From positions 2,356,001 to 2,420,000 of the forward strand of contig JASBNA010000003.1 in assembly GCA_038087015.1 (NCBI GenBank): a stretch of DNA of 64,000 nucleotides, in the 5' to 3' direction. The notes beneath the pieces are model-generated. The model saw nothing but the letters and a program-made list of their open reading frames with translations, did not search any database and had not been told where the DNA came from. A program made the translations under genes and the position numbers. This document shows positions 12,482 to 22,870 of the stretch, piece after piece; the first letter of the stretch is position 1, and the number at the start of each line of letters is the position of its first letter. This DNA comes from Cerrena zonata (taxonomy: Eukaryota > Basidiomycota > Agaricomycetes > Polyporales > Cerrenaceae).

Positions 12482-15189
12482 TCATTGAGTTGGATCAAAC
12501 TTCGCGAAAGCTTCCTTGAAGCTCTGTGCGTCAGCCCGGTCGTCTTCCTCGGACTGGATACATTCCTTCCAGTCAAATCGTTCAGGCATGCCCAACAGGT
12601 GGACTAGAACCTGTCTACCAGACAGCACAGTTAACGTTAGTATCTGTCACTTGCATGATGAGAAACCCACTTACCTCCCAAACTGGACGCTGAATGGCAC
12701 TCCGTCCTTCATCCAATGCACCAACCTCCTCCCATCTGGTAAATCCACTCGGAAATACCCTCTATCCCCGCTTGTCAGTGGATCTCCTGATTCTTCAAAT
12801 TCAAACTCTGCGCCGTGCCGCCTAGCTTCAGCAATGAATCCATCGGCAATCGCGTCAGAGGTAAAAGATTTGGGTATCGGAGCAATCTGGATGTGTGCAT
12901 GACCACCTTTCGCACTCAAACGCCCAACTTCGAAGGAGATGGGCTGAGCCCCATGTGCATCGTAGAATGCTTTCAAAGCGGCCTTGTATCTAATTTCAAT
13001 TAGCAAGAGAAACGCCTTAATTGACTTTGGAAGGGAAGTCGCGAAGTGATGTTGACGAACCTATTTGTCTCATCCATGATCGGCGGTGATAAATCAGAAG
13101 GTATAGTTGAGTATGTCGTATAATGACTAATGGGAACAATGAGGACATGTCCGCCTCCCGGGACTGCGGGGACTTTTGCTTCAGGATAATCACGAGCATT
13201 ATGGGTTGGAATCATCTGGCCCTTGGGTAATGTCACATAACACTCGGAACCAATTGACACTATAAGGTGTTTCCTGTATTGATCGTCTCCATATTAGTGA
13301 AATGTCGCCGGTGAGAAGGTATTTGGACTAACGCAATATTAGGGTTAGATAGACAGAACCAACATTCGGTAGCTGTTGAAAAGTCAAATATGCGAGCAAT
13401 TAGTGTCGAAGGAAACACTCACGAGTGATCTCTTTAGGTGGCCCTCGTGTTTGGGAGTGAGATTGATTAGCGACTGGACAGTCTTGGATGTAGTGGAGTT
13501 CGCTGCCACAAGCTCTGCAGACGTAACCTTCGCGAGGTTTGCGACCACCAGTATCACCCACAGCATTTTTGATAGGGCAGTCACGAACAAAATGTCCGGG
13601 CTGTTGGTTGGGTTAAGGAATCAGTATTTCAATCGAAGGTTGTGCAACATACCTCATTGCAAATCTTACAAACATAACCCTCTTTAGGTTTGGCTCGGTC
13701 TGGACAATCATTTATAAAATGCTAAGATGAAATTAGTACACGAAGTTTAGTATTTGAAAAGGTAATGACCTACGTCTGGTGATTCACATATTTTACACTT
13801 ATAGCCTGCACCCGGCTTGTTAGGTTCTCCAGCTAGATAGATTGTGTTAGAGCTATGATGGCTGCTAATGGTCAACACTTACTTGTTCTCGACTTTTTTT
13901 GATTACCATTCCCGTTTCCCCATCTGAAGTCTGGTGCTCCGTCATTCGCATTATCGAAGGGCCGCTTGATTCCCCTGTGGACATCTCTGGCAGTGAAAGG
14001 ATTAGGTGTAGCATTAGTTGGTTTGATGGACGGCGCCGCTGTTGGATCATGAGGGGAAATGTTAAAAGCATAGAACCACTATGCATATTTTATTAGACAA
14101 TCACCCGAGAATCGCGATGGGAATACTTGCCCGCTGCTTTTTACCGGTCGCTGGAGCTAGCCCCGAGCCAAAGGAGCCCAAACTGACGAAACGTGATACT
14201 CTGCCACTCTCGTCATCCCACATGAAGGGTTCTCGTTCCCAGAACATTGGGATATGTTGATCGTCGCCTCCTGACACGAAGTGATATCGAGGTTTTGTAC
14301 GACGGATAATGTCCGCCACAGGGTCCGCACCTCTTGTAGGCGGGAAATCATTCGATGGAAGTGGCGCGGCAGACAACGCAGTGATGTTAGTGGGGAAGGC
14401 GTTAGTAAGAAGGACATCGATAAGCTGAGAGGGTGCAGCAGCTTGCATTATCGACGCTAGGGAGTTGTAAGATGACTTCGTTTTTGAGTTCGACTGTGTG
14501 GAAACGGTCATTGTGTTGGCTAGTAGTTTCTCCACTGTTTGACTAGAGAAGTAGGGAGAAGTAAAGCCCTATAATTTAGAACATAAACTATCATGCAATA
14601 ATATTCATAGGGAGATACTTACGGAGGGCGTATCTGAATTAGCATAAATGTTTGGATCGTAGACACCACCTAGGCACGCGATACGCAACCCATGAGCAGT
14701 GGTCATGAGGCCGGACTTGTCTAAGTGAGGGTTAATCTAGTCTTATAATCAGATTAGCTTGCTCACGTAGTAGAAACACATTCTTGCTTAGAGCACCGGA
14801 GGTCTTCGCGAACTTCTCAATCACAGGTGCAGGTAATGGATGTTCTCCTTGCATTATAAAGCATTCCACAGGGGCTAAAGATACACAAGTATAAGAGCAC
14901 ATCATGGATTCCATATGGAAAGCTGGCACCTTCTAAGGAGCCCTCGAGCAGTTGTATAACTTCATCGTCTTCTCCATATTCCTCCTTCGGTGGTCCAAAG
15001 AAGTCTCCAGTGCAGAGTACAAGATCAAACTTTCCATGTTTCGCGTCAATCGCTTTATTTTTGAGAAAATATCTCGTATAGAACCCGCAGCAGAACCAAT
15101 GGTCAGTCTAAGTACGAGATAGTCAGTATATAACATGTCGATTGAGAGGAGAATGACCATTACATCTTGACAGAGGTCGTGCCCGACAT
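12482..15189 (-). CDS. CWF19-like protein 1 / Drn1 (CwfJ family) with zinc knuckles
   Basis: Homologue of the Dbr1-associated factor Drn1/CWF19L1, linked to intron lariat turnover in the nucleus. The start MSGTTSVK is joined by an intron to LTIGSAAGS, beginning the metallophosphatase-like N-terminal domain (FDLVLCTGDFFG). The middle is Ser/Pro-rich, with RTKPRYHFVSGG and FWEREPF. Three CCHC knuckles follow (YKCKICESPDHFINDCP, YVCKICNEPGHFVRDCP, YVCRACGSELHYIQDCP). Then come the two CwfJ C-terminal domains: CWFCLSNPNI, HLIVSIGSECY and VPGGGHVLIVPISHY (HIT-like), and finally FEVGRLSAKGGHAHIQ and GYFRVDLPDG. The protein ends KFDPTQ. About ten introns. Confidence 0.88.
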
Positions 15190-15701
15190 TTCGATAGTGT
15201 AGTTGATATATGCAACTCCTTCGTTCGAGAATGAAGACGTATGTATAGTGCCGATGCTAAAGGTCGGAGTTGAGCGGTATGGCCGTACACAAGTTGCAGG
15301 AGCTTGTAACGAGATCGAGTCCGAGCCTGACGTCGAAATGCGATCGAGGCACTTATGTAATGGGCTGGTGTGTCGCCTAATTGGGAAGTCGTTTAAGTTC
15401 ATCAGGAAAGGTCATTGGACAAATTTTGATAAATAATATGACCATTTAGAGAACTGAGGCTACATTCCAAGACAGATAGGGAGACAAAGAAACGCGTAGA
15501 GAGCTAATATGGCTACAGTGGTATTCCAAGACCGGATACAGATGCGCAGAAATTGTGAAAAAAATTAACAGTGTCCTTATCATATGCGAAAAAACTACAC
15601 GTCTACCAGGGCTTGTGAGAGACGTTACGATTCATAAGTCAAAGCAGATCGTTAAGAAGGATTAAAAGAAGTATAAGAGGTTTCGAGCGATCCCGTCAAA
15701 T
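15190..15701. other. Intergenic region, no gene seen
   Basis: About 510 bases between the CWF19L1 start and the carboxylesterase stop. It presumably contains the CWF19L1 promoter and the esterase 3' end. Open frames here are short antisense shadows. Confidence 0.6.
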
Positions 15702-17653
15702 CTAGAGACCGAGGGTTTGGTAGTCGAAGGGAACAGATGCACCCCAGATACTGGGATCGCAACCACCAACAGTGGCAGGTCCAGATGCGCCAAGCTGAAT
15801 GGCATTAACGTTGCTAGTGCCAGCGGCTTGCCAGGAGGAAAGCGAACCAGTGTTGGGGTTACCAGTTCGGATGAAAGCACTGAAGCGTGCCTGCATTTCC
15901 TGAATGAGAGATGATTGAGCCGGAGTCGGATTTTGCACAGTACCAAACTAGAGAACAAGGTCAATTCAGTCAGAAATGCAAAGAGTACAAGGAAATCAAG
16001 AAGACGTACGACAATCTCAATGTCGTCTTGATGGCAGACAACACCTGCCTGACTACAGAACGGGACATCACTGTTGCCAGGGTAGGATGCGCCCACCATG
16101 AACTCTCCAACAAAGGCTTTACCTCCGTTAGCAACCCAGTTCCGGGCAAACGTCCAAGATGGGCATCTCCAGACTTGGTCGGTACCCATCTGTTCCAATT
16201 GGGGAGTGACATCGACATCGGTAGAGTTGACACCCTTCGCATTGGCTGGGATAGCGTAGTCTGGGACAGCAAGAAGTTTGTTTGCACTTTGTTGTCCAAA
16301 GGCCTGGTCAACCATGAACTCGTACGTGTTAACATCCAAGCCATCCGGACCAACACCACCATAGATGGTAAACCCTGCTTCGTCACGAACAGTTGTCACC
16401 AAAATGGGTTTGTTGACACTAGGGAATTGGGAGGCTGGAGTGAAGGTGGTGGTGACGAATGTCCATCGTGTACTGTGCGAAGAGGCTCTGCAAAGTTGGC
16501 AGCCGGTGTAAGGCCTGGAGCGGAACCTTCGAGATCATCCTCCGCGTCAAGAATTGTATCAAGCGAGAGTGCATTGAGACAAGTGGAGTCAGTTCCGCAG
16601 TTGAGTTGGGTCTTGAGATGTTCCAGCAAAGTATTGTGAATTGCAGGAGTATAAAAGCCGTAGTCCTATTATCGCCTATTGTTAGCCTAGCAAAAGTGTG
16701 AATAATATAATCATACTAACCATAGTATCCGACTGAAGAATAGCAGATTTGAAAAGACTTTGGGCAGAAGGGGCAGCGAGTAATGTCCTAATCATGGAAG
16801 CACCGGCACTCTGACCGGCAATGGTGATTTGGGACGCGTCTCCACCGAAACTTGGTAGCACCTTCTGCAAAAAGCGCATAGCATTCATCACATCCTTCGC
16901 CGCAAGGTTGGTCTCACCGCTGGGAGGGTAAAGACCCAACTGTATCCCGCATCAGTACCGGAGATGTACAAGGCTATGTATTGAACTCACAATCCCAAGA
17001 CGGTATTGAATAACAGCTACAATAGAATTAGTAGCAGCTGCTAACTTCGAACCATCAAGCCCAGGAGCGCTTGCAGAACCTTGAGTGAACGAGCCACCAT
17101 GAATCCTACATTAAGAGTTAAGTTCCGACCGTGATGATACGTGGCCATAAAAACATACCACATAATGGTAGGGGCTTTACTGTTTGCTTGCACAGATGGT
17201 GGTACATACAGCACCATTGACAGACAATCTTCGGCGAAAGATGAAGAATTCATGCCCAGTTGAGGACAAGCTTTCGGCATTGCAGAGACATCACTTTGCC
17301 CATTTCTAAACAATAATAAGCATCCGAAATAAAGCTTAGAAGTGACACACATACGGTAATTGCCAAGATGTGACCACGGTAGATGCCTGCCAACGGTTCT
17401 GGTTCGCATACTTGACTGCAAACCTCACAGCTCCAGCATCGTCTGAGGTACCACGCGCAGTTCCAATCGGAGTAGAGACTGTCAAGGCGGAACCATCTTG
17501 TCTTGGGCAGAGGAATCTCGGGACAATGGGCAAGCCGCAGAAGAACCCAGGGTGGAAAGGCGCAGGTAACTCGGGTATCTTGGGTCTGCTAGTGGGGAAA
17601 GCAAAAGATGGTACTGCGAGCAGCAAGGGGAGGAGGAGAGCAGAGAACCGCAT
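15702..17653 (-). CDS. Secreted type-B carboxylesterase/lipase
   Basis: Alpha/beta-hydrolase that should cleave ester bonds outside the cell. Residues 1-18 (MRFSALLLPLLLAVPSFA) form a clear signal peptide. Family landmarks appear in order: TPIGTARG, the Cys-containing EDCLSMVLYVP, the oxyanion segment IHGGSF, the nucleophile elbow GQSAGAS, a Glu in RDEAGFTIYG, and the catalytic His in VCHQDDIEIVFG. The C-terminal region FSAFIRTGNPN is typical, and the product ends DYQTLGL. Exons are separated by about five short introns. Length, roughly 540 residues, fits fungal lipases and esterases of this class. The substrate cannot be told from sequence. Confidence 0.9.
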
Positions 17654-19206
17654 AATTGAAAATAATATCTAACAATTAATGTAATAACCTGATGGAAAGC
17701 GAAATGAGTAAGGTGTTGGAAGCCTCGCGGGAGGAGTGCCCAAGTGGTCTCAAGGCTGCTGAGGGAGATGGAACGGACGAACTTTGAGGTTTATGTACAA
17801 AACGGCGAGTCTGCTCGTGCCTGCGAGCCTGAGACTTGGGAAGAGGTATTATGACGGCCAGGTACATGCAGAGAGCCATTTCACTGAATCAGAGACAATG
17901 GCAACTGGGAGAACTGTGCGCTCGGGTTCTGCCACGAATGGGTCGAATACCATACCTTCCTTTTACAGTAATATCATTGTTCTATATATGGAAATTTGCA
18001 TCAGTGTTGTACCTGAGCATACAACAGTTACAAGCATCGATTTCACAGCGAATGTCATCCCGTTACATTCTCAGTACTCTTCACCAATCGGATGCAAGTA
18101 TATCGAGGTTTCTATATGAAAAGGCATCGTTCCCGTGAAATGCAAGCCCATCTAGATGGAACGATATTAGGTTTCTCCGAGCGGCATGTAATCTATGGTT
18201 TGCCTGCCGTGTCTATTTTCATTTACTTCTTATACGAGGTATCTGTGCTACCTTGTTGCCCTTCGACAAGAATTCCCATTTACCGACGCAGACAGGTACC
18301 ATCTATGCTGACGTTGTAATTCCTCTAGTATTCCCAAAAGTCCTTCTTCTCCCGAGTCTCGAGGCCATCGATCCATTATGCTTCTAGATTGTGATTTAGA
18401 AAAGCTTATACCATGCGATCATGACCTTGGTTCTTACGGCATTCTTGATCGACCGCTAGTACCTGTGGCGTTAGCCGGATTCCCAGTTTAGATCCCCATG
18501 ATCTCCCAATCGAGAATCACATCCTCATGTGTGCATACTCTTGTATGGTATTTCCATAGTCCCAACATAAGTTCAATGCGGTCAAGCGTAGACAAATTTT
18601 CGCTATGATAGCCGGTAACTCCGGAGAATGAATTGTGTAAACCATTCTTATGAATCATCGTCATGTGGAAATGGTTTCTTCGGTAGGTATCACAATGTGG
18701 GTAAAACATGCCGCTCACGTTTCCTTGTCAGCTCTTGTCAGGGGCTTCAAATAAGACGTCCCTGAGTTAGTTCTTCCTATAGAATTCTAGAACAAACTAG
18801 TAACATTCGTATGCCTGGAAGAGGATAGCCGCGTATGCCGTAGGCCGTTATTTCTGTCTGTGATAACAAAGCCCACCAAAAGAAGCGGAGGCAATTAAAG
18901 GTACGGGTGCATTTCGAGAGGTGTCATGTTTGCCATCGAGATACACAGCGTCGAGATCCAGGGTAATTTGCAAACAACAATGAGACTATCAGTGAGACCC
19001 TCGCTGCAGGTCACCATGATCGCCACACAATGGCGATAATGAATCAACTCGATGGGCATGAAACAAACCGTAATGAATCGCGATATACATAGCAACGTAA
19101 TACAAATAGAGATAAAGATGTCGGAATCAACAAGGGCGGAAATTAACATACCGACAAAATTAAAGTATGGCATGGAATATATACTCTTCTCTTCGTCATG
19201 GTAATG
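17654..19206. other. Intergenic region, no gene seen
   Basis: About 1.55 kb carrying the carboxylesterase promoter on its left side and the Nudix gene 3' flank on its right. Open frames of 60-110 codons exist but show no family features, no splice-compatible neighbours and no membrane or signal pattern I trust. Confidence 0.55.
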
Positions 19207-20317
19207 TTACAATTTCGCAGTTTGTACGGAGTATTCTTCGACTTCAGTGAATATATCGAAGTTGCGTTGCAATTTGATATCCGCGGCAACCTGTTCGTAG
19301 TGATTTTTTAGAAAAACTTCGAACTTCGAAAATAAACCGAAAGCTACCCCGTTCTTCTGCCATATAACTGAACTGCGGTGCAGACGTCCCGGAGGTCCGC
19401 CTCGAGTTTCGTCACCTTCGTATGTCAGCACTGTTCGACCTTCTACCTCCTTCTGAAGTCTCTTCGGGTTTATGATCATTCTACCGAAGGGTCCTGTTGC
19501 CAGCCTTTCCACCTGAGTGCGCTGATCGACAGTGTTCTCATGTCCCTGTAGTATCTCTGCTAGAGTAGTCAAAAGATAGAACTGCGGAGGAACGAGGGCA
19601 ATCTTTTGTGCCCTGAACTCTTGTATCGCCGTTAAGGGATGTACAAAACGAGCTGCGACTACCTCTTGTCCTTTGTCCGGAGTAGGCAACCTTTCAGTTC
19701 TGTGCCCTGACGAGAACCCTGCTGAGTCGATTGCATTCAAGAATGCAACATAGAAATGAGTGTGAAAGCGCCTAGTAGGGTAATGTCCGAGTTCAGGTCA
19801 ACGGAACTTTCGGCATAGGAACAGGAAGAATATATCTTGTGAATACAACATACCTTGGTACCATCGGCGGGGTTACCCATTGCGTAAAAGGCAGGAGTGA
19901 CCTTTCATCAATGGAAAGGCCATGTTGGTTCAAGAAGTCTTTGAACATCAGTTTTCTTGAATGGATCGCATCGCGTGCAGCATCCAAGTCGCTATCGCTC
20001 GGCAATTTCCCCTTATCTGGGGACACGAGGAGGAGACCGGTTTCCTCAAAGGCCTCTCGCACAGCAGTTGTTACAAACGAATCATCTTGGTCAGAGTCAA
20101 CATTTCCGCCGGGAAATACCTGAAATACAAACAGAGTTTATGAATATCGGTAATAAATTCATTGACATTGACGACCTACATGTGCCTTCGCAAAGGTACC
20201 TTTTGCGTTCCGGTGTACCATAAGCACCTCATTACGAGAGTTGACCACGATTACGCTTGCTGAAGGCCGAATCGAACTGTTTGACGCAAGCGGTCGCTTC
20301 TTTATCGTTTCTGACAT
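19207..20317 (-). CDS. Nudix hydrolase, NUDT19-like (acyl-CoA diphosphatase type), probably peroxisomal
   Basis: Predicted pyrophosphohydrolase acting on a nucleotide conjugate such as CoA or acyl-CoA. The start MSETIKKRPLASNS was chosen because the longer frame begins with TTG and is preceded by a stop. The Nudix fold opens with ASVIVVNSRNEVLMVHR, and the Nudix box reads VFPGGNVDSDQDDS then REAFEETGLLL with the long-spaced arrangement of the NUDT19 group. Next are QWVTPPMVPR and, after an intron, RFHTHFYVAFLN, with PPQFYLLTTLAEI further on. The last three residues are AKL, a PTS1-type peroxisomal signal. About 330 residues, three exons visible. Confidence 0.85.
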
Positions 20318-20825
20318 CCTGCGAAGTGAAAGCGAAGCTCGAGAGAGTTTAATGGGCAGTGGAACACAAGTTATGCCCAACGCTGGATACCTGGTAAAAG
20401 AGAGGATTGAACATCCTCACCCACACCCATACCCCGCAACGGATAAAGTGTTAGCTCAACGCTGAAATGAAAGTGCAATGCGGAGAACGGGAGCCGGGAA
20501 CAGTGATTGCCGGCGTAACTTAGATTATCTTACACCTGTGTTATTACGAATTATGCTTGACTGTGATAGCTGGTGGTAGACTCAGACTAGGAGATATTGA
20601 GACAGTAGACGAGTAACTTTTGTACAGATAAAGTAACAGTTATAATACAGTCGTATGATTATGATCAGCATGAATCAGTGATGTGGGTAGACATTGTGAT
20701 GATACAGGGTTGTCACATTTCACGAGACAAATACAAAACCTTCAACTCGAGATGCTTGTCTCATCGAAACTTGGTTATTGGAGGGACGACATCCGTACTC
20801 TCATGCGATGTAGTAATGTGTGGGG
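20318..20825. other. Intergenic region, no gene seen
   Basis: About 500 bases between the Nudix start and the UBLCP1 stop, both on the minus strand. It should contain the Nudix promoter. No coding exon or strong repeat is visible. Confidence 0.55.
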
Positions 20826-22550
20826 TTACTGTGGTGGCGGAAGTCTTCGAACCACGTGTTTCCAATCCTGTGTAATCTCGGTTGAGGTAATGTCAAGACA
20901 GAACGTCTAGCACAAAACGAACCTTATGATTGACATTCGTGAAATCTCTATGAGTATTCGCGAGATGGACCATATAACGTGAGACTTTATCTAATTCCCT
21001 ATCTGCCATGGCTTGAGGCGTATGTGCATCTTTGAATGCAGATATTTTTAGCCCCTGGTTAGGGTTCAACGCAAAATTACGACCCTGCATAGCAATGAGT
21101 ATCCATACACAACTCTCCGAAGGAAATAACCACGTACGAGATCATCAATATGGATTGTGTTGTGAGCCCCACTGAATGATTGTAAGTTTACATGGAAGAA
21201 TTGAAATTGAAATGCTCACAATTGTGGGAAATGGTTCCAGATGATTTGAAGAGCTTTCACGGAATGCTTGTGTGGTCTGCCATCTCTTGTTGAGAAAACA
21301 GTAAACATGCACGTTTTGTCAAGAACTGGAGCGAATGAATTGTCAACTTCGTTCTAATGAGTCAACAGATATACTAACGAACCAAAGGATATCTACAAAA
21401 AAGATTAGGATCGCGTTCAATGAGGAGCCACAGTGTTGATAAGTCTAACAATACCTACCTGATAATTGTGGTGTCCACCTAGCATTCCGAGTTCGACAAG
21501 TTTTGTTTCAAGCCATATCCAACTCGTTTGCGACCTAGAAGAGAATTAAAGGATGCGATGTGTTTTCTTAAATCATACATACCATATGCAAATATCGTAG
21601 TACGGGTATATAGCCTCTAAGAACTCATGTAGCCTGGGTCGAGCGCATTCCTCCGGAGGTAAAGCACCAGACGTGAGAGGTTTCGTGTCCAGAATTGCTA
21701 AGATTTATCAGTTTCAACGAAGCAGGATAGTTAAAATGGAATATTACTATAGTCAATATCAAGAACCAATAATCGCTTGTTTTCTCGTAGAGGATGGATA
21801 ATGTTAATTGAAAGTTTCTTGGTATGCTCCTTAACCTTTCGAATGTTTCTTTGATCATTCTGATACTGGAGAGCTGCTTTGGGATCTGCACTGAAGTCGA
21901 AATCTAGGTCGTTGACCACGTCCGGGAGGAACTCAAGTTCTATGAAACCGTAAGTAACATGTTCGCCTTCATAAAGTTCAAACTAGACGCTCACGAGAAG
22001 GATCTTTGATTTCTTGTCCTTCTGGGGTACCCACAAGAGTAAACTTCTTCCCCGCAGATAGCTTCAAGTCTCGGCTAATCAAATGATCATCCATCAGACA
22101 AACTGGAGTGCTATTGAAGAGAGTATTGCATATACATCGCCACTTCGTCTGAAGGGAGCTTTCCCTTCACGAGACCGAGAATCTTCTGTCGTTCTGGGGG
22201 CACACTCGTCTGGTCTTGAAGGGATGCTTTGAGGTCATATACTCTATAACACGCTCGTTCGAGTGAATTGAGTCATTGCGATTGAAACACCGATGTCATA
22301 CCGATCAGATTCTGCTATATTCAAGGTGTATGCTTTCCCCGACCACGTGAAGTTTAGCTGTATCCACTGTTCGTTCGTTGTTTCGGTAATAGCAGAGTTC
22401 AGCTGTAGATACTAGATGAGTCATATTGTATCCTAGGAAGGATCCTCACTCAAATGAATTGTACCTGGGTTGTGACCACAGTCGTTTCGGAACCTCAGGT
22501 ATGTTTGTCACAGATGAGGAGCCAGCTTGAATGTTTGCATCAAGGGACAT
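20826..22550 (-). CDS. UBLCP1: Ubiquitin-like domain CTD phosphatase, UBLCP1-like
   Basis: FCP/SCP-type HAD phosphatase which in animals dephosphorylates nuclear proteasomes. The N-terminal ubiquitin-like domain reads IQLNFTWSGKAYTLNIAE and VPPERQKILGLVKGKLP. KFTLVGTPEGQEI follows, and the catalytic motif LLVLDIDYTILD (DxDxT) appears after splicing an intron inside the Thr codon. Later parts are YYDICIWSQTSW, DKTCMFTV, PWKHSVKALQIIW, the second HAD Asp region NTIHIDDLGRNFALNP, and the end NHKDWKHVVRRLPPPQ before TAA. The first exon is uncertain: MSLDANIQAGSSS joins in frame only if the donor is GTGACA, so the true start may differ. Confidence 0.85.
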
Positions 22551-22641
22551 TCTGAGTATAGATGATGGGATATGAGTGGAGTATCTAGATGAGAATGAGA
22601 CCAGGGCGATGAAGATGAGTAGAGGAAGAGAGGTATGGCAT

Positions 22642-22655
22642 ACGCGTGGACGCGT
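22642..22655. promoter_or_regulatory. Two ACGCGT palindromes upstream of UBLCP1
   Basis: ACGCGT occurs at 22642-22647 and again at 22650-22655, 92-105 bases upstream of the proposed UBLCP1 ATG. A GC-rich run with GCGCC and CGCGTCGCG lies slightly further out, near 22709-22730. ACGCGT is the MluI cell-cycle box bound by MBF-type factors in ascomycete yeasts. Use of the same site in this organism is inference. Confidence 0.4.
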
Positions 22656-22870
22656 CAACCATAATACTGTACTAGTATGATACTAACCGTAACCGATCAA
22701 TTATGTAGACGCGCCGATCGCGTCGCGTACCTAACTCAACTCTTACCACAACAACATTTCATATAGGAACATTGAAATATTTCAGCTGCAGCTTACATGA
22801 ACACGATAAATACAAATAACAATATTTAAATCCGACCATATCATATGAAGCACCAGAGAATGAATAGAAA

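Noticed and set aside
15911..16639. 242-codon plus-strand open frame
   Set aside because: It is the mirror of carboxylesterase exons that show clear catalytic motifs on the minus strand.
20318..20380. Longer N-terminus for the Nudix hydrolase
   Set aside because: It begins with TTG and has an in-frame stop just upstream without an ATG.
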